Assembly (NCBI GenBank): GCA_034008185.1
Contig: CM067081.1
Location: 107,889,265 to 107,953,264 of the forward strand
Direction of reading: 5' to 3'
From: Gorsachius magnificus
Taxonomy: Eukaryota > Chordata > Aves > Pelecaniformes > Ardeidae
DNA: 64,000 bases
Shown: piece by piece, positions 13,381 to 26,049 of the stretch
How positions within the stretch are numbered: position 1 is the first letter of the stretch
How the letters are laid out: every line of letters begins with the position of its first letter
Position numbers and translations under genes: made by a program
The notes under the pieces: generated by a model
Seen by the model: only the letters and a program-made list of their open reading frames with translations
Database searches by the model: none
Told to the model about the DNA's origin: nothing

Positions 13381-15681
13381 CACCCAGCAATGCTAAATAT
13401 AACCACTCTTGCTGGGCTATAAGAGTCACCTTTGTAGAAATTTCCAGCATCAAGATTTTGTACCTTCATTTAGGAGAGGACATCACTAATGTGTGAGAGC
13501 AAGAAATCTGTGAGCGCACTGGATGTCTATGCAGTGTAATGACTCGCTTTCCTGGAAAGTAAAAGACAAAACCAAAAAGCTTCAATTCCAGGAAGTCTGG
13601 CCTTTTGCAATGTGAAAAGCCAAATTACTGTGTTAACAAGTTTTAAAAAGACTATTTTAACCTTCAATAATGGAGGAAATGGACACTTCTGGTACTGCAA
13701 GAATCAGAAAGGAAATAACTTAGAAATACAAGTGAGGGTTTTGTGTAGTGAAGGGGAGAAAAAGTAATCAACTTGTGAAAGAGACAGTATGTGAGAGAGA
13801 AACTATTTATAGAATTTCTTCTAACACAAGTCCATAAGCTTTTAGGAAAAAATAATTGTGTTTTATTAATTTCTATTAATTATCCTGTTTTGTAGAGATA
13901 CCTTAGGACATAGTAGATTTCAGCACAAGGTTTCAGATCAGTTTGTATGACAGAGAGGTTTTCCTGGGCCTTGTTACATTTGTCCCACTTATTGTTCAAG
14001 GCATTTGAAATGCAGTTTGGATTAAGAGTACAGAAAAGTGCATGCTTTGCCTGAGGCTTCAGTTCTCACTAATAAGGAACTAAGTTTATAAAGGCAATTG
14101 CATGTATTTCATGAAGTTTTTTATTATATCCTAACTTTAAGAGTGAAAGAAGACTGTAGGGCTTAACATGACTAGAAGCTAGTTATAGTTATAACCTATA
14201 GAATTAGTAGGGAATTAGTCTGAATTCAATTTTATATATCACAGCTTTTGACAACAGATAAACAGAACCCAGTAGACTATGATAAATAAGCTGCAAAGAA
14301 TAGAAAAGCCTAATAAAAAGCAATCACAACCAGGCCTGATACCGCTGACTGGTAGCACCTATTCCCAGTTACAACATGTATCATAGCAATGTGCTTACAT
14401 AAACTTACACATAATGAATCACTATGCTTGAGATGAGTACAATGATCAAAGATAGCACAGATTACAGTAACACATGTAAGTATGTAAGAGGTTGCAAGAA
14501 AAATGTAAAATATTAAAATATACTTGTTGGTTGATACTTTGGCAAAGATGAAAAATATTCCCTGAGATGAAATTATTCTGGTGCACAGCCTACGTCATAG
14601 CAGTAGAGATTAGTTTAACAGAAGTAGAATTATATTCTGAGACAGTAACTGATGGAGTCTGTTTAATTTTCTATTTTGACACAGCATTTGTTTAACTGGG
14701 ACAATGGTAAGCTGTAATTGCATAATCCCTGAGACTTTTCTACATTTTAAAATCAACTTCTCTCATGTCACTCCTTCTCTGCGTTAAATGTCCACTGTGA
14801 CTAATCAAAAAGGAAACTGGAATAAATCTGGCCTCAACCAGTATTGCTGTTTGATTGATTAAACAAGGTATTGAAGGAGTTTTGTTTATAATTAAAACCT
14901 ACTGCTAAAGGAACCTGTGGATACTAGTGATGACAAGTTAACGTGACTGTTCTTAGTCCTGAAAACAAACAGCTGGACTGCAAAATCCCTTTGGGCTATG
15001 CAGCAAGAGTGCGTGCAAAGGGGTTGCAAAGACAGTGGAGGGGAGAGAGGCAAACAGATCTTAGAGGAAAAGCAGGGAAAACTTAGGTTTTGTGTAGTTT
15101 CCTACCACCAAATTTTTTTTCCAATGGTGTTTTTTCTTGTGTTTGTCTCTGGGGTTAATTAGTGCAATTGTGACAAAGTGCTTGAATTAAGAAGAATTTA
15201 CTTTAAATGAACTGTGAAAAGACTACTCACTTGTGTCTTCACTCTCCCTTTCTTTAACAAAAGAATAGGGTATGTAATTAACACTCAGAACAGGTTGCAG
15301 AATTAGAAAAAGTCCAGTGCTGGGACCAGACTTACTGTTTATGAAAAATAGGGCCTATTATCCTGGCAGGCTATCTGTCAAAAATCCAAATTAGTTCATT
15401 AAAAACAACAGAATATTAGTAACATCTAATTCTTTGTTTATGTTTCTACTTATGCTGCTATTCTATCAGCTGACTCCCTTCTTCTACTGCCACTGCAATT
15501 GCTCCTACGTCTCTGCTGCATAAAATAACCATATGAGATGTTAAATGCTGTTGGAAGACATACTTGTGATTCCTCCCTTTGCTGGTTCACTGCTCTGCTT
15601 TTTAGCCTTCAGTGATACTGCTGTCACAGTTCCCTAGTCCCAACCTACTCATTTGAGAAAAATAAAACACACCACCAGACC

Positions 15682-15718
15682 TCCCCCCCCCCCAAAAAAA
15701 AAACCCAAAACCAAACAA
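15682..15718. repeat. C-run followed by A-run and A/C-rich tract
   Basis: About 12 C residues are followed directly by about 10 A residues, then a short CCCAAAACC-type A/C-rich tail. This is low-complexity DNA with no coding meaning; read on the other strand it resembles the G/T-rich tracts elsewhere in the window. Confidence 0.8.
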
Positions 15719-17210
15719 AGAGTACAAGAAAGTTGTATTTCCCTTTTAATTTCAAAATAAGAAACTCTCTGGGGTGCAAATAGTTATTCTGTGTTGTACC
15801 TTTTCTTTCTTCAGGCCTGGTATCTTTATCAGTTGATTAACTCTTCCACGAATAAACACAAATAAAGAAGCACCAGCTTCAATAATTTCTTGAGACTGTG
15901 ACTGGAGTTTATTAAGGTAGTAGCACTTCAGATAGCAAAGACAGTGAGAGGTATTTTGTGCTTTTTATTTGCCCTGATTCAGATATAATACTGCCTAAGG
16001 AAATACGGTTTTGACTATAACAGTGATAATTTAAAACCAAAAAAGCTTTCTCCTATTCCATTTTCTAACAATAATTAGCAAACTAACCCATCAGCTGTTA
16101 TACTTTTTTCCAAATAGCTGAAAGGAATTTTCAAATGTGATATGAAAAATTGAGTCTGATGTAGCCCTCTGTTGGATTTTTCTTATTTATAACATAAAAG
16201 TCTTTGTCTTTCTTAATACTTGCATTTCAACCTTTTAAATCTACTTATCCTGGAACAATGGAATTATACAAGCAATTAGGTAAATTCAGATATAATGACA
16301 GTGAATGCAGCTCAGTTGTAATGAATGGATCTTACTTTGCATTTGATTACAGTTTGTCTCAGACTGTAAATAAGCTAATTCTTATTATTCGTTTATGTTT
16401 TTCTTTCTAGAAGCAACTGTATTGAGTCAGATTTTCAAGGGAACTCAAATCTCATGTCTATGGCTAGATAAAGTTCTTCAGAAAGTAGGCCAAAACATTA
16501 TGTGGAAATTTGTCACTCACTGTTAAACCATAGCTGTATTAATCTTTGCAGTATAATGTACACTAACAGACTATGGTATTTTTTGGAACATAAATGTTAG
16601 TTTTCATCATCTTCATTACATCTGTACTTCTCAGAGGTGATCTCAACATTCCTATGGAGAATGCTGCATATAAGGCATTTGTAAAATATTTTTCTTTCTT
16701 GACATACTAAGTTCCCCAAAATTGTGTAAAAATGGAAGGGGGATTTTGGATGTCAGATAGGAGATGATATGTGGGCCTGTCTTTTGCTTCTGAAATAACA
16801 CAGTATGGCACATGTATACAATATGCCTTAAACTCTCCTCCAGCCTTGAGGCTACATGGTACTATATCTCTCAGGTTTTATTTATTTATTTCAAATAGAT
16901 CCCCAATTGTTTATCATTTACCAACAGATGTTTTTGCAGCTGCACCAAAGGGTGTATTAGTCTAAACCACTGGGTGGCACAAAGAAGCTACCAAGTACAT
17001 GTGAGTCTGAGTCTACCTTTGCTTTCTGTGATGTATGGAAGATACACTCTTTCTATTAAAAATCTAAGTGCCTTTTAATCTTGAAATACTATGCCTATAA
17101 GTGAAGTACAGCTATTTGCTTTTATTTGCATAATTAGGTGGTTGTCATGAGATACAAAAACTTCGCTTCATGACTGGAAGTGTCAGTGTGTCTGTGCTTT
17201 AGGACAATTT

Positions 17211-17232
17211 TGGAGGGAGGGAGGGAGGAGGA
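17211..17232. repeat. (GGGA)n purine tract
   Basis: A short degenerate tetranucleotide array of GGAG/GGGA units inside unique sequence. Confidence 0.75.
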
Positions 17233-17312
17233 AGACATGGGTAGCATTCATGTTTTCAATGTGTCTTGATCCCTGTTCACATTGCTTACTGATTTATACT
17301 ACTTTTTTCTAC

Positions 17313-17331
17313 TTTTTTTTTTTTTTTTTTT
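17313..17331. repeat. T homopolymer
   Basis: An uninterrupted run of 19 T residues. No CR1 or SINE body was recognised beside it, so it is probably a simple homopolymer and not the tail of an insertion. Confidence 0.85.
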
Positions 17332-18795
17332 AATTTAGGCGGTTTAGATGTATTTCTCCCCATAGCTGTTTGTCCCCATTTTGGTTTTCTTTATTCCTCA
17401 TTTACCTAGTCTCACAGTAAGTCATTTGTATTGCATTCTGATAGGTTGCTTGCTATAGTATGCTTAAAGACAGCAATACTTTGTGTTACTTTGTAGCTTC
17501 CAAGTACTTTCACAGTATTAATTATATTATCCTAACTTTTTTAATCCCTGAAAAGGAGGCATTTATTTTCTCATTTAAAGAGTGGAGAACTAAGGCATGA
17601 CTTATTTAAGCTATCTGCTCAAATCTGACATAAATCCCTATAGTGGACTAGGGATTTATGAGATTGTTTTTCACCTTACTGATCCCATTGACTGGTCAAG
17701 GCTGTGTTCGCTCTCTTCCATGTTCTCATCAGATTAACTTTCTTATCTTTCCTCTGGTCCTCTTTAAATTCTTTTGTCTGGGTTTCAGCATTTCTTTCAA
17801 AAGACTGAAAGTATTATTTGTAGAAGAGATTGATGATATATCTTAAAATTTTAAATATCTTGCAATGCTCTAAAAATACAATTGGAGTGCTGGATTTATA
17901 ATTTTCATTTTGTGTTTTGTATTTAAACAGAAGTGAGAGAGAAGGTATCAGAAATAGATAACCATATACCTATGTTTGCTGCCTCTGAATTTGTTTTAAG
18001 GTATTATGAGAAGCACCTGATTCAGCTAAATAGTTTTCTATTTTGTATTAGGTTTTTTCACATTTTATTCCCCTTAGGAAGACATCAATTCACTTTTCCG
18101 AGTGGAGTGTATATTTGATGAAGTTCTGTCTCTTGGTGATCACTTCATTTTGTATTTCAGAAAAAATCTTTCTCTATAGTAAATTCTTATGAGAATAAAT
18201 TTAGTGACGACATCCTTCTCCTATTCTTCCTTTTGCCTATTTAAAACTGTTTTTATGAAAACATTCAAGCTATTCTAGTTGGTTCACTCATTTATATTTT
18301 GGTACCATAGAGAAATTGTCATATCGGGTATGTTTAGGGTGGAATGCTTTCAACTCAATTCAAAGTCATGGTATGAAAGAAAGGGATTAAGCTATGGTTT
18401 GGTATGCTTTGCATTTTCAGACTCTTGTGTTCTGGTTTTGGTCTTCCTTTTTCTATATCACATTCTTTGAAGCTTTGTTTAGTTTTTTTTTTTTTTAATA
18501 TTCTGTTACTGAAGTTGTCAAGAATAACTTCCAAGACTTCCTGCTATTGATGACACCTGGAACAGAGTATTTACAGATTTATTTCAAGAAGGAACTGGAG
18601 AACCTCTGGTCTTTGCTTTCCCTTTTATCTTCTTATTTGACTTCTCACAAATTGTACCAAGTTGCAGGAATAAATTCTGCATTCCTTATGGCTCTTGAAC
18701 AATGAAACCACCCCACTATGCAATTGGCAGGTGACCTATGTGGTGAAAAAAGGAAACCATGGTGGACTTCTGGTTTATTGCTTCTGTTTAGGTTC

Positions 18796-18823
18796 TTGGT
18801 TTGGTTTGGTTTGGTTTGGTTTT
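18796..18823. repeat. (GGTTT)5 microsatellite
   Basis: Five consecutive GGTTT pentamers, a clean short tandem array. The reading frame crossing it (18695-18913) is a consequence of the repeat and not a gene. Confidence 0.9.
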
Positions 18824-19385
18824 GTTGGTGGTTTTTTCAGGTCTAATCATTTTTTAATTTGGAGTAAGGCTGGCAGTTTCAAGATTAGGACCCCATGCTT
18901 CTCCTTTAATTGATTCAAACCAATTTTTTTTCCTTAACTACAGAGTAAGCTTCTGGTTTAGGTCACTGACTTCTCTGACTCAACAACCAGAACACTGAAC
19001 TCCAGTAGTAGGCAGTGAAATGTCTCTAGTAAAAAGTAGATTATGTATTTAGAGACCAATGATGAAGGTGCCCAAAACACTTAATCTAGACTTTTTGCCT
19101 TGGTTTTAATTCCCACCTTATCTTTGTTTAGGACTTCCTATCTAATCTTCATATATGCGAGTTTAAGATACGTTAGCCCAGCTATCAAGGGGAAAAGCTG
19201 CTCAGCTCACGTAATTAAAGCAAATCAGGATCGAAGTGGTTTTATTGATTTACTAATGACATGCAATTAGCTGGCAAACAGTGAACTATGCTTTCAGGAT
19301 CAATATGAGTAAGAGAATGAACAAAACACAATCCTAACTGCTTACAGAGTGTTAATAAACACCCAAATCCCAAAGAGTTCTCTCT

Positions 19386-19406
19386 CACACACAGTCACAC
19401 ACACAC
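19386..19406. repeat. (CA)n microsatellite, interrupted
   Basis: Two CA arrays separated by GT. They lie about 330 bp left of a TG array (19735-19758), so the two form an imperfect inverted pair. Confidence 0.8.
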
Positions 19407-19734
19407 AGATGAGCACATAAAAAATTAGAGGCATCACCACCCCCTGAGTAGTGTGGATGACAAGCACACACGCCCTTTCTGGGACTGTAGTATAAGTGGG
19501 TGATCCAGCTTTGTGCATACCTGTGCTGTTCTCTAAAACCTGCTAATGCATGAGCCACTGAAAAAGCACCCCAAGGGTCTGTACATGCACACCTGAAGTG
19601 TAGGTACTACCTGTGTCACACCCAATGTTGGTCCCACCACTGGAGAGCAGAAGCTGCTTATTGCAAGCAGTGATCAGCACAGAGACTGCAAAGTCTGGCC
19701 AAGGCAGAGGTCCCCACGGTTGGTGGGGTGTCTC

Positions 19735-19758
19735 TGTGTGTGTTTATGTGTGTGTGTG
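19735..19758. repeat. (TG)n microsatellite, interrupted
   Basis: Two TG arrays separated by TTTA, complementary in sense to the CA array at 19386-19406. Confidence 0.8.
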
Positions 19759-20407
19759 ACTTCTGGCTGTGTCAAAATGGAATTTGACTTCCACTGCCAG
19801 ATCTCTTCCCTCACTTATATATTTGCCTGCTTCATTTAGATGTCTTTTCAGACCAACTCCTTAACTGTTGCAAGAGTCTCATTGTAGTTCCTTGGTTACT
19901 CTTAATCTGCCTGATGGTCTTCCTCTTCAGTATGATTAGCTCTGGGCAGACACTCTCCCAGACAATCTTTGTTGTTTGTTTCACCCATATTGTTGACACA
20001 CATGTTCCTCCTGTCTTAGCAGTGGTTGTTATCCAGGCTTTTTGCCAAGGGTGGGCTGTAATAAAACTCCCATGTACATCCTGATTGTCTTAAATTAATC
20101 TTTTCAGTAGTAGGCATAAGTGATAAGTAGGTATTAGTGATCAGAAGTTACCTTGCTTGACTTTCTGTCTCCTGTGCTTTCAGAATATGAAATGTTATTG
20201 CAAACCATTTTTCTAGGTGCTCCAATAAAAGCTCTTTTTCCAAGAAATCTGAATATGTCAATTAAGATATTGTTTAACAGTTGTATAATCTTTACTTTTA
20301 TGGACTAGATAGATCCCCAGCAGCCACTTGCCAGTTGAATCATGTAATAATTAAAATTTCAATTACAAAATAATGGACACTTTTGAATTTTAGGGCTCCA
20401 ATTTAAA

Positions 20408-20448
20408 GAAACAAACAAACAAAAAAACCAGGCAAACAAACAAACAAT
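20408..20448. repeat. (AAAC)n low-complexity tract
   Basis: Two runs of AAAC units separated by an A-run and CCAGG. Simple sequence in unique DNA. Confidence 0.85.
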
Positions 20449-22352
20449 AAAAACCCCACATGAGCTACTGGCACAACTGACGCTCAAGCACTAAATTCTG
20501 TTGATAACTAGTGTAAAATTTGAGAAACTAAGATGGGTGTTATGTGATCCTTAGGGCTATCAGAAACTGTAGGTGGTGGTTTTCAAGCTTTGATGGAAAC
20601 ATCATGGTAACAAAATTAAAATCAGTTTTGAAGAGAAAACTAATTTCCTCTGCAATGAACTCAGTTTTAGGATTGAAGAAAGTTTCAGCTGTGGTTTTAG
20701 ACTTATTCTGAACATTATAGGAGCTTGGATGCTTGCTCAGAGCGCGGAAGGCACCTGTTAGTTGCAAAATACTAAAAGGATTTAAAAAAGTGTTTGGAGG
20801 TATTTTTCCCCGTTAGTCACTTTGCCCTATAGAATACATATTTTCTGATATTTACACTCCGTCACCTCAGTTTAAAAAATGCTCTAACCCAGGATTTTGA
20901 GAAACCTTATCAATTAAGAGTTTGATTATGTTTCAAAGGACTGTCAAAAGTATTTAGTTGACTGCTATTTTGTAGAGATTAGCATTTTTTAAATTAATTT
21001 CTATCACTGTCTGAAATAATTTAATACTAATCCTTCTTTTCTTTTGTCTTCCGTCTTCAATCCCTGAACTGTGTCTGTGTCAGATGTTGTATGGGTCTGT
21101 TTATGTTTATCCGGTTCCTTATGGGCTTATTTTCTATTGTTTTGCTTATTTTGGAAGATGAGTAAAAGAGCTTTTTATTTATTTTTTTTTTTAGTTTACA
21201 GCTGGGATTTTATGTGGCACAGAACTCTGTAATAACATCTGTGCATATCAGCCCACCATATGGGTGGGAGGGAAATAGCTTAATTTAGTGCATATGCATG
21301 AAGTAAATGAAGACTTGACTATTGCTGGGCTACAAATCACTAAACACTATCGAGAATAGTAGGTTGGGGAAGGGTTACAATAAACCAAAGGGCAAATATG
21401 ACCTCAGTGGTATTGTACTGTTCCTGCTAGACATTTCTTCAGCATTTATCAAGAGCAGTGACTCAGCAACTACCTGTCTAGTCAGAAAATCATTAAAGGT
21501 TAAGGCTTGACCAATATGAATGAAATGACATTGACTGAAAATACAGCTGAGGGCTCACAGGCTTACTTTGGTTTCAGTGAGACAGAGTATCAGCTTCACT
21601 GATTCAGCTAAAGGCACCAGTAGTCCCAAAGTAGTTTCACTGATAACATATAGCCAGAAGTCTGAATCTTCTCTTCTTTTTTTTTAAAACTGCCTTTGAC
21701 CATTACTGCTTTTTAAGCCCTCACATCTGTTACCGCAATAGGTCAGCTTTATATCTAATATTTCTGACACAAGGTACTTGTCTAAGGATGCGATGACTTT
21801 TACACAGATTTGGTTTGGAGAGCAGATATGTATAGGGTTGGAAGAAATAACTCCATCACCTCTGAACTTTAGCTTATTTCACTTGTTAAAGTGCTAGAGG
21901 TGTTAAAAGAATATTTTGTTTATGGCTAGAACATATTGGTGAAGAGACAGATACATCATTGGAGAAGATAATTAATAACTTCTTAAGGAGTTCAATTGAC
22001 ATAATTTGGTGTCAAATTGCTATGCCACTGTTAGTTTCTCAGCAAAGATATGGAAATAGTCAAAGTCTAAGTAATCTGCTATCCCAAATAAATAACATGT
22101 CAGAGAGTGCTTGTGAGCAACCTGACAGCTGATCTTCATCAGGCCAGGGAAAATTGCAGAGATTATGTTCATTTCTGTAGGTCATATTTTATATTAGCCA
22201 AAAGTGGCTTCCTGAGCAAGAACAGAATGTCACTGTGTGAGGGGAATAGCTACAATTGTCTAGAACAAGGGGAAAGCACCATATGGTTGAGGTCTGTCCA
22301 TACAACTAAAATGCATGCCTACATATAATTTCTTTTTTTTTGTTTTCAACAG

Positions 22353-22428
22353 GACTTTTACCTGTGTTATTAGCCTTACAGAGAGGACCTGAAAAAACCA
22401 AGCCTGCTGACTCTTGCTTGCATATTGG
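22353..22428 (+). other. candidate exon (76 nt), strong splice signals
   Basis: A pyrimidine tract of about 15 bases ends in CAACAG (AG at 22351-22352), and the segment is followed by a near-consensus donor, G|GTGAGT (GT at 22429-22430). Of the three frames, only the one starting at the third base is open through all 24 codons (it begins LLPVLLALQRG and ends SCLHI). Two bases are left over at each end. I do not recognise the peptide. The phase left at its 3' end fits the open frame of the candidate at 39521-39568. It may be coding, a UTR or lncRNA exon, or chance. Confidence 0.25.
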
Positions 22429-24931
22429 GTGAGTTAATAGTTTTTAAGAATTTTGTTTGAACCCACAGAAATAGACAGTCATATTTAGAAATCTGGGATG
22501 AATTATAAATATAAGTTTTAAGTTTATTATTGTATGATGTCTAGTACTAGTCACTGGGGAAAATACATAAATGGTTCTTGGATGACAGATGAAAACCCTC
22601 AACCTCCTTCTTCCAAGCCAGCATCACACAACTGGGCCAGAGTCAGATACATTCTTTCCTCTCATCTCTGTTCAATTCTGAATTATTTTCTACACAGTGG
22701 AAGATGTATTTTAAATTGCATGAGCTACATAAATAATTTAAAGTGAATGTCAGTCTTTCAGCAAAAACACTTAAATAAAGGGCTGTGCTTCTTTCTCTGA
22801 GTTGCATATAAAAAGGACTACGTCCCATCTCTAAAGAATGTCAATAACAACTTCAGCAAACTTCTTATTTTCTGGGATATGTGGGATTCTTCTTAACATG
22901 CCTATTTCTCAAGATAATTCTTTGCATGTAACACCAAATGAAGTGTTTTATCAAAGGTGTGTGATACATGGCACCATATAGCATGGTGTGGAGATTTCCT
23001 AAGAGAACCTTATAATGCTGTAAATAAACTTATAATTGAAGCTCTGTGCTAATGTAGCTATACTACTTGCCATTCTGGAGTAACCATGCTTAGTGGTGTC
23101 TGTGGGACCTTTTTATTTTATTGTATCAGCACACCTTTGTATTTCCAGGAGTATATACCTGAATGTGCGTGCACCGCAATGTTGGAAGGCATTTGGTCTG
23201 CTAAATTCTGAATTCATGAGTCCACAGTGAGTGTTGGAACATTAGCCATAAGTAGTGCTGAATGGAAAATCCCCTGTTGAATAAGTCTTTGATGTGCAGG
23301 GAAAAATCAAAACCTCAAGAAAACTGACTGAAAACCTTTCAGGAGGAGACTGCAGAGTATTTCTGTTTAAAGAAAAAAAAGAAAGAAACAAAGACAAGAA
23401 AATCTCATCTAGTCAAAACAGCAGTATTTATTATATATAGAATTTGATTTTGATTAACTCTAGTCATGATATTGTAATATGTAATGTGACAGAGTAGTTG
23501 ATGATAGCAAAAACATAAAAGCTGCAGACATTTTAAGGTGTGTATGCTAAAACTGATGGTGAGTTTTCCTTTGAACTGACTTTCATGTCTTCCACTGGAA
23601 TTGGCATGAAGTTTCTAAGTTTACTTAGAACTTGTGAATTATAGAAAGAAATCTTGAAGTAATCTTTGCTCATGTTTTATCCTCTTATAAGATGTTTTGG
23701 CACATTGTCTGTTATTTATTTATAATTTTAAAAACAACCCCAAAGTGTCTTGGTTTCCTAAAATAAAATTTTCATAGGAAAGCTGAACAACAGTAAACTT
23801 AGTGGAAAGTCCTCCTAATGGCAGGATAAAGAAATGCCATCCCTTGACTTCTGAAATGCTGCCCAACAGCATCTGACAGATGAATAATCTGTATGCTTTG
23901 CTTCTTAGTATACAAAACACAATAAAGTCACATGAAGTGTGAATAACAGTGGAACAAGCAAATAACTGGTTTCCATTGAGGCAAGATGCAGCAGTCATAC
24001 AAAGTGTTAATCTAGTCTCATCCCAGACAGAACATAAAATGAATGTGTGTGTTAAATACTCACACTGGTTCATTTTTTAATTTCTTTGCACTGGCCTGCC
24101 GAGGTGAAACAGATTTTTGTCTAAATATACCAAGACCAACCCTTAACAAAAAAGACAATTTAGAGGATTAAAACAACAACAAATATTTAAGGAAAATTTG
24201 AAAATAATAGATAAATAGGTTTGGTCTATATACCCTTCCCTCAAACTATCTTTCAAACCATATTGTGTAAATACAAATAGTGGAAATCCACAGAAGAATT
24301 TTCTGTAGTGTTAGTGGGTACTAATTATTTCACTACGACTGCTAACAAAGAAGTTTAGGGACACATATATTTACCTACATTCTTTTCCTGCAAGTCCAAA
24401 AAAGATTTATGGTAGAAACCTGATGTAGTTTTGTACACCTGAAGCTAGAGATGATGTCTGAAGAAGACTCAAGTCCAGAGAGCTAAAGTAGCGTGAGCTG
24501 TCTAGCCCAGAGTGTCTCTGAGGGGCTGCAAGAGCCAGCTTCAGCAGTTGCACCAGCCTTTTTTTTCTGTAACTCCAGGCACTGTTATTAGCAACTGGAT
24601 GAATTCATTGGACTTCTCATTGTTTCACTTCTGGTTCATTTTCCCAACTTTATTTTTCATGTCTTCCTATTTTTGGGCTACCGAATACCAACTCATCCTG
24701 TGCTTTTCTTTTTGTTTTTTAAATATAATACCAGATCTCTCCTGTACACTTCTTCAAAGCCTTAGCATGAGGAGCTGGGAGAAAGTCTGACTAGCTAGAA
24801 CATTTGTAAACCTCAACTTTACAGCAGAAAATAAGGTGGATTATAGATGTTGTAGTTTGGTTAAACCAGTAGGCATAACAATTTTGATAATTTTATTTGT
24901 TGCAAAATAGAATAATTTTGAATTAAACTGT

Positions 24932-24956
24932 TGTTGTGGGTTAACCCAGTAGGCAG
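24932..24956 (-). mobile_element. older solo LTR, 3' end piece (split by a younger LTR)
   Basis: These 25 bases, read on the minus strand, are the 3' end of the same LTR family (plus-strand start TGTTGTGG, the complement of CCACAACA). The rest of the same LTR resumes at 25508. The five bases just outside (24927-24931, ACTGT) are repeated exactly at 26050-26054, beyond the far end of the older copy. That shows the two pieces belong to one insertion. Confidence 0.85.
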
Positions 24957-25507
24957 TGGTCGTGGTTTAACCCCAGCCGGCAACGAAGTACCACACAGCT
25001 GCTTGCTCACTCTCCCCCCTGCCCCTGGTCGGATGGGGGAGAGAATAGGAAAAAAAAAAATCTAAAACGCATGGGTTGAGATAAAGACAGTTTAATCAAA
25101 TGGCAGAGGAAGGAATAATAATAATAATAATATTTTTTGAAAAAAAATACAAAACAAGTGATGCACAATGCAATTGCTCACCACCCACTGACCAATACCC
25201 ATCCCCGAGCAGCAATTGCTACCCCCTGGCCAACTCCCCCCAGCTTATATATTGAGCATGACATCATATTGTCTGGAACAGCCCTTTGGTGAATTGGGGT
25301 CAGCTGTCCTGGCTGTGCCCCCTCCCAGCTTCTCGTGCACCTGGCAGAACATGAGAAGCTGAAAAGTCCGTGTCTAGTCTAAGCACTACTTAGCAACAAC
25401 TAAAACATCAGTGAGTTATCAACATTCTTCTAGTACTGAATCCAAACCACAGCCCTATGCCAGCTACTAGGAAGAAAATTAACTCTATCCCAGCAAAAAC
25501 CAGGACA
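24957..25507 (-). mobile_element. younger solo LTR nested in an older one (endogenous retrovirus)
   Basis: A complete LTR in minus orientation. The plus strand begins TGG-TCGTGGTTTAACC and ends AAACCAGGACA, which are the complements of the family ends. It holds a TATATAAG box (plus 25244-25251), a decayed CRE-like TGACATCA (25259-25266), an ATTAAA polyadenylation signal (plus 25091-25096) and an (AAT)6 array (25114-25131). It is inserted in the older LTR after GGCAG; GCAG follows the far end, suggesting a 5-bp duplication that lost one base. No gag, pol or env sequence is attached, so this is a solo LTR left by recombination between two LTRs. The 5-bp duplications in this family fit an ERVL/ERV3-like class. 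Confidence 0.88.
25114..25131. repeat. (AAT)6 microsatellite inside the LTR
   Basis: Six AAT units on the plus strand, equivalent to (ATT)6 in LTR sense. It occupies the same place, just upstream of the ATTAAA signal, as the (ATT)n arrays at 47581-47607 and 60183-60197. Confidence 0.9.
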
Positions 25508-26049
25508 GCAGCTAAGCACTACACAGCCACTCACTCACTCCTCCCTCTGCCCAGTGGGATGGGGGAAGAGGAAAGCAAGAGTAAAAGCAAGAAAACTTGT
25601 GGTTCAAGATGAAAACTGCTTAATAAGCGTAGTGGAAGGAGAAAGAAAGTGAAACAGAAGTGATGCAAAGGCAATTATTCACCAACTCCTATGGGTAGAC
25701 CTATGCCCAGCCAGTTCCCAAGAAAAAGATAACTAACCTCTCTAAACCCTCCCTTTTTCCCTTTTTATTGCTGAGCATGACATTAGATGGCATGGACTGT
25801 CTCTTTGGTTAGTCCAGGTCATCTGCCTGGTTGTGTCTCTTCCCAACCTCTTGCACACCCCCAATCTCTTCAATGGGAGTGCAGAGTGAGAAACAGAAAA
25901 GACCTTGACGCTGTTTCAGCAGTGCAAACGCTGTTCAGCAATAGCTACATTAGTGTGTTACCAGCATTGTTTTGGTCACAAACCTAAAACACAGCACCAT
26001 GTGAGCTTTTGTGAAGAAAATTAACTCTATTTCAGCCAGATCCAGTGCA
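25508..26049 (-). mobile_element. older solo LTR, main part
   Basis: This is the remainder of the LTR interrupted at 24956. It continues with the CTAAGCACTACACAGCC motif exactly where the first piece stopped, and runs to a degraded terminus (CCAGTGCA in place of CCAGGACA, ending at 26049). It is more diverged than the inserted copy: its CRE-like site reads TGACATTA (25778-25785), its polyadenylation signal is altered and it has no (ATT)n array. The flanking ACTGT duplication (24927-24931 and 26050-26054) is perfect. No viral coding region is present. Confidence 0.85.

Larger units (their letters stand above)
13381..19179. other. unique non-coding DNA, no gene seen
   Basis: AT-rich unique sequence with several homopolymer and short-repeat tracts, listed separately. 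Complex AT-rich stretches such as about 14640-14940 lack recognisable repeats and could be conserved non-coding DNA. No reading frame with protein-family features was seen on either strand. Confidence 0.45.
19180..20060 (-). mobile_element. possible ancient LTR-like element
   Basis: The segment differs from its neighbours in having mixed GC-richer and CA/TG-repeat parts. Near its left end, on the minus strand, there is an AATAAA signal (plus-strand TTTATT at about 19241) some 60 bp from a possible end at TTAGCCC (about 19180). That arrangement is typical of a retroviral LTR in minus orientation. No TG...CA ends or target duplication can be fixed, and I do not recognise the family. It may instead be unique DNA that happens to hold CA/TG arrays. 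Confidence 0.25.
20061..24926. other. unique non-coding DNA with one exon candidate
   Basis: About 4.9 kb of AT-rich sequence without recognisable CR1 or LTR parts. It includes an (AAAC)n tract (20408-20448) and the best splice-bounded exon candidate of the window (22353-22428). The other open frames on both strands are short and featureless. Confidence 0.45.
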
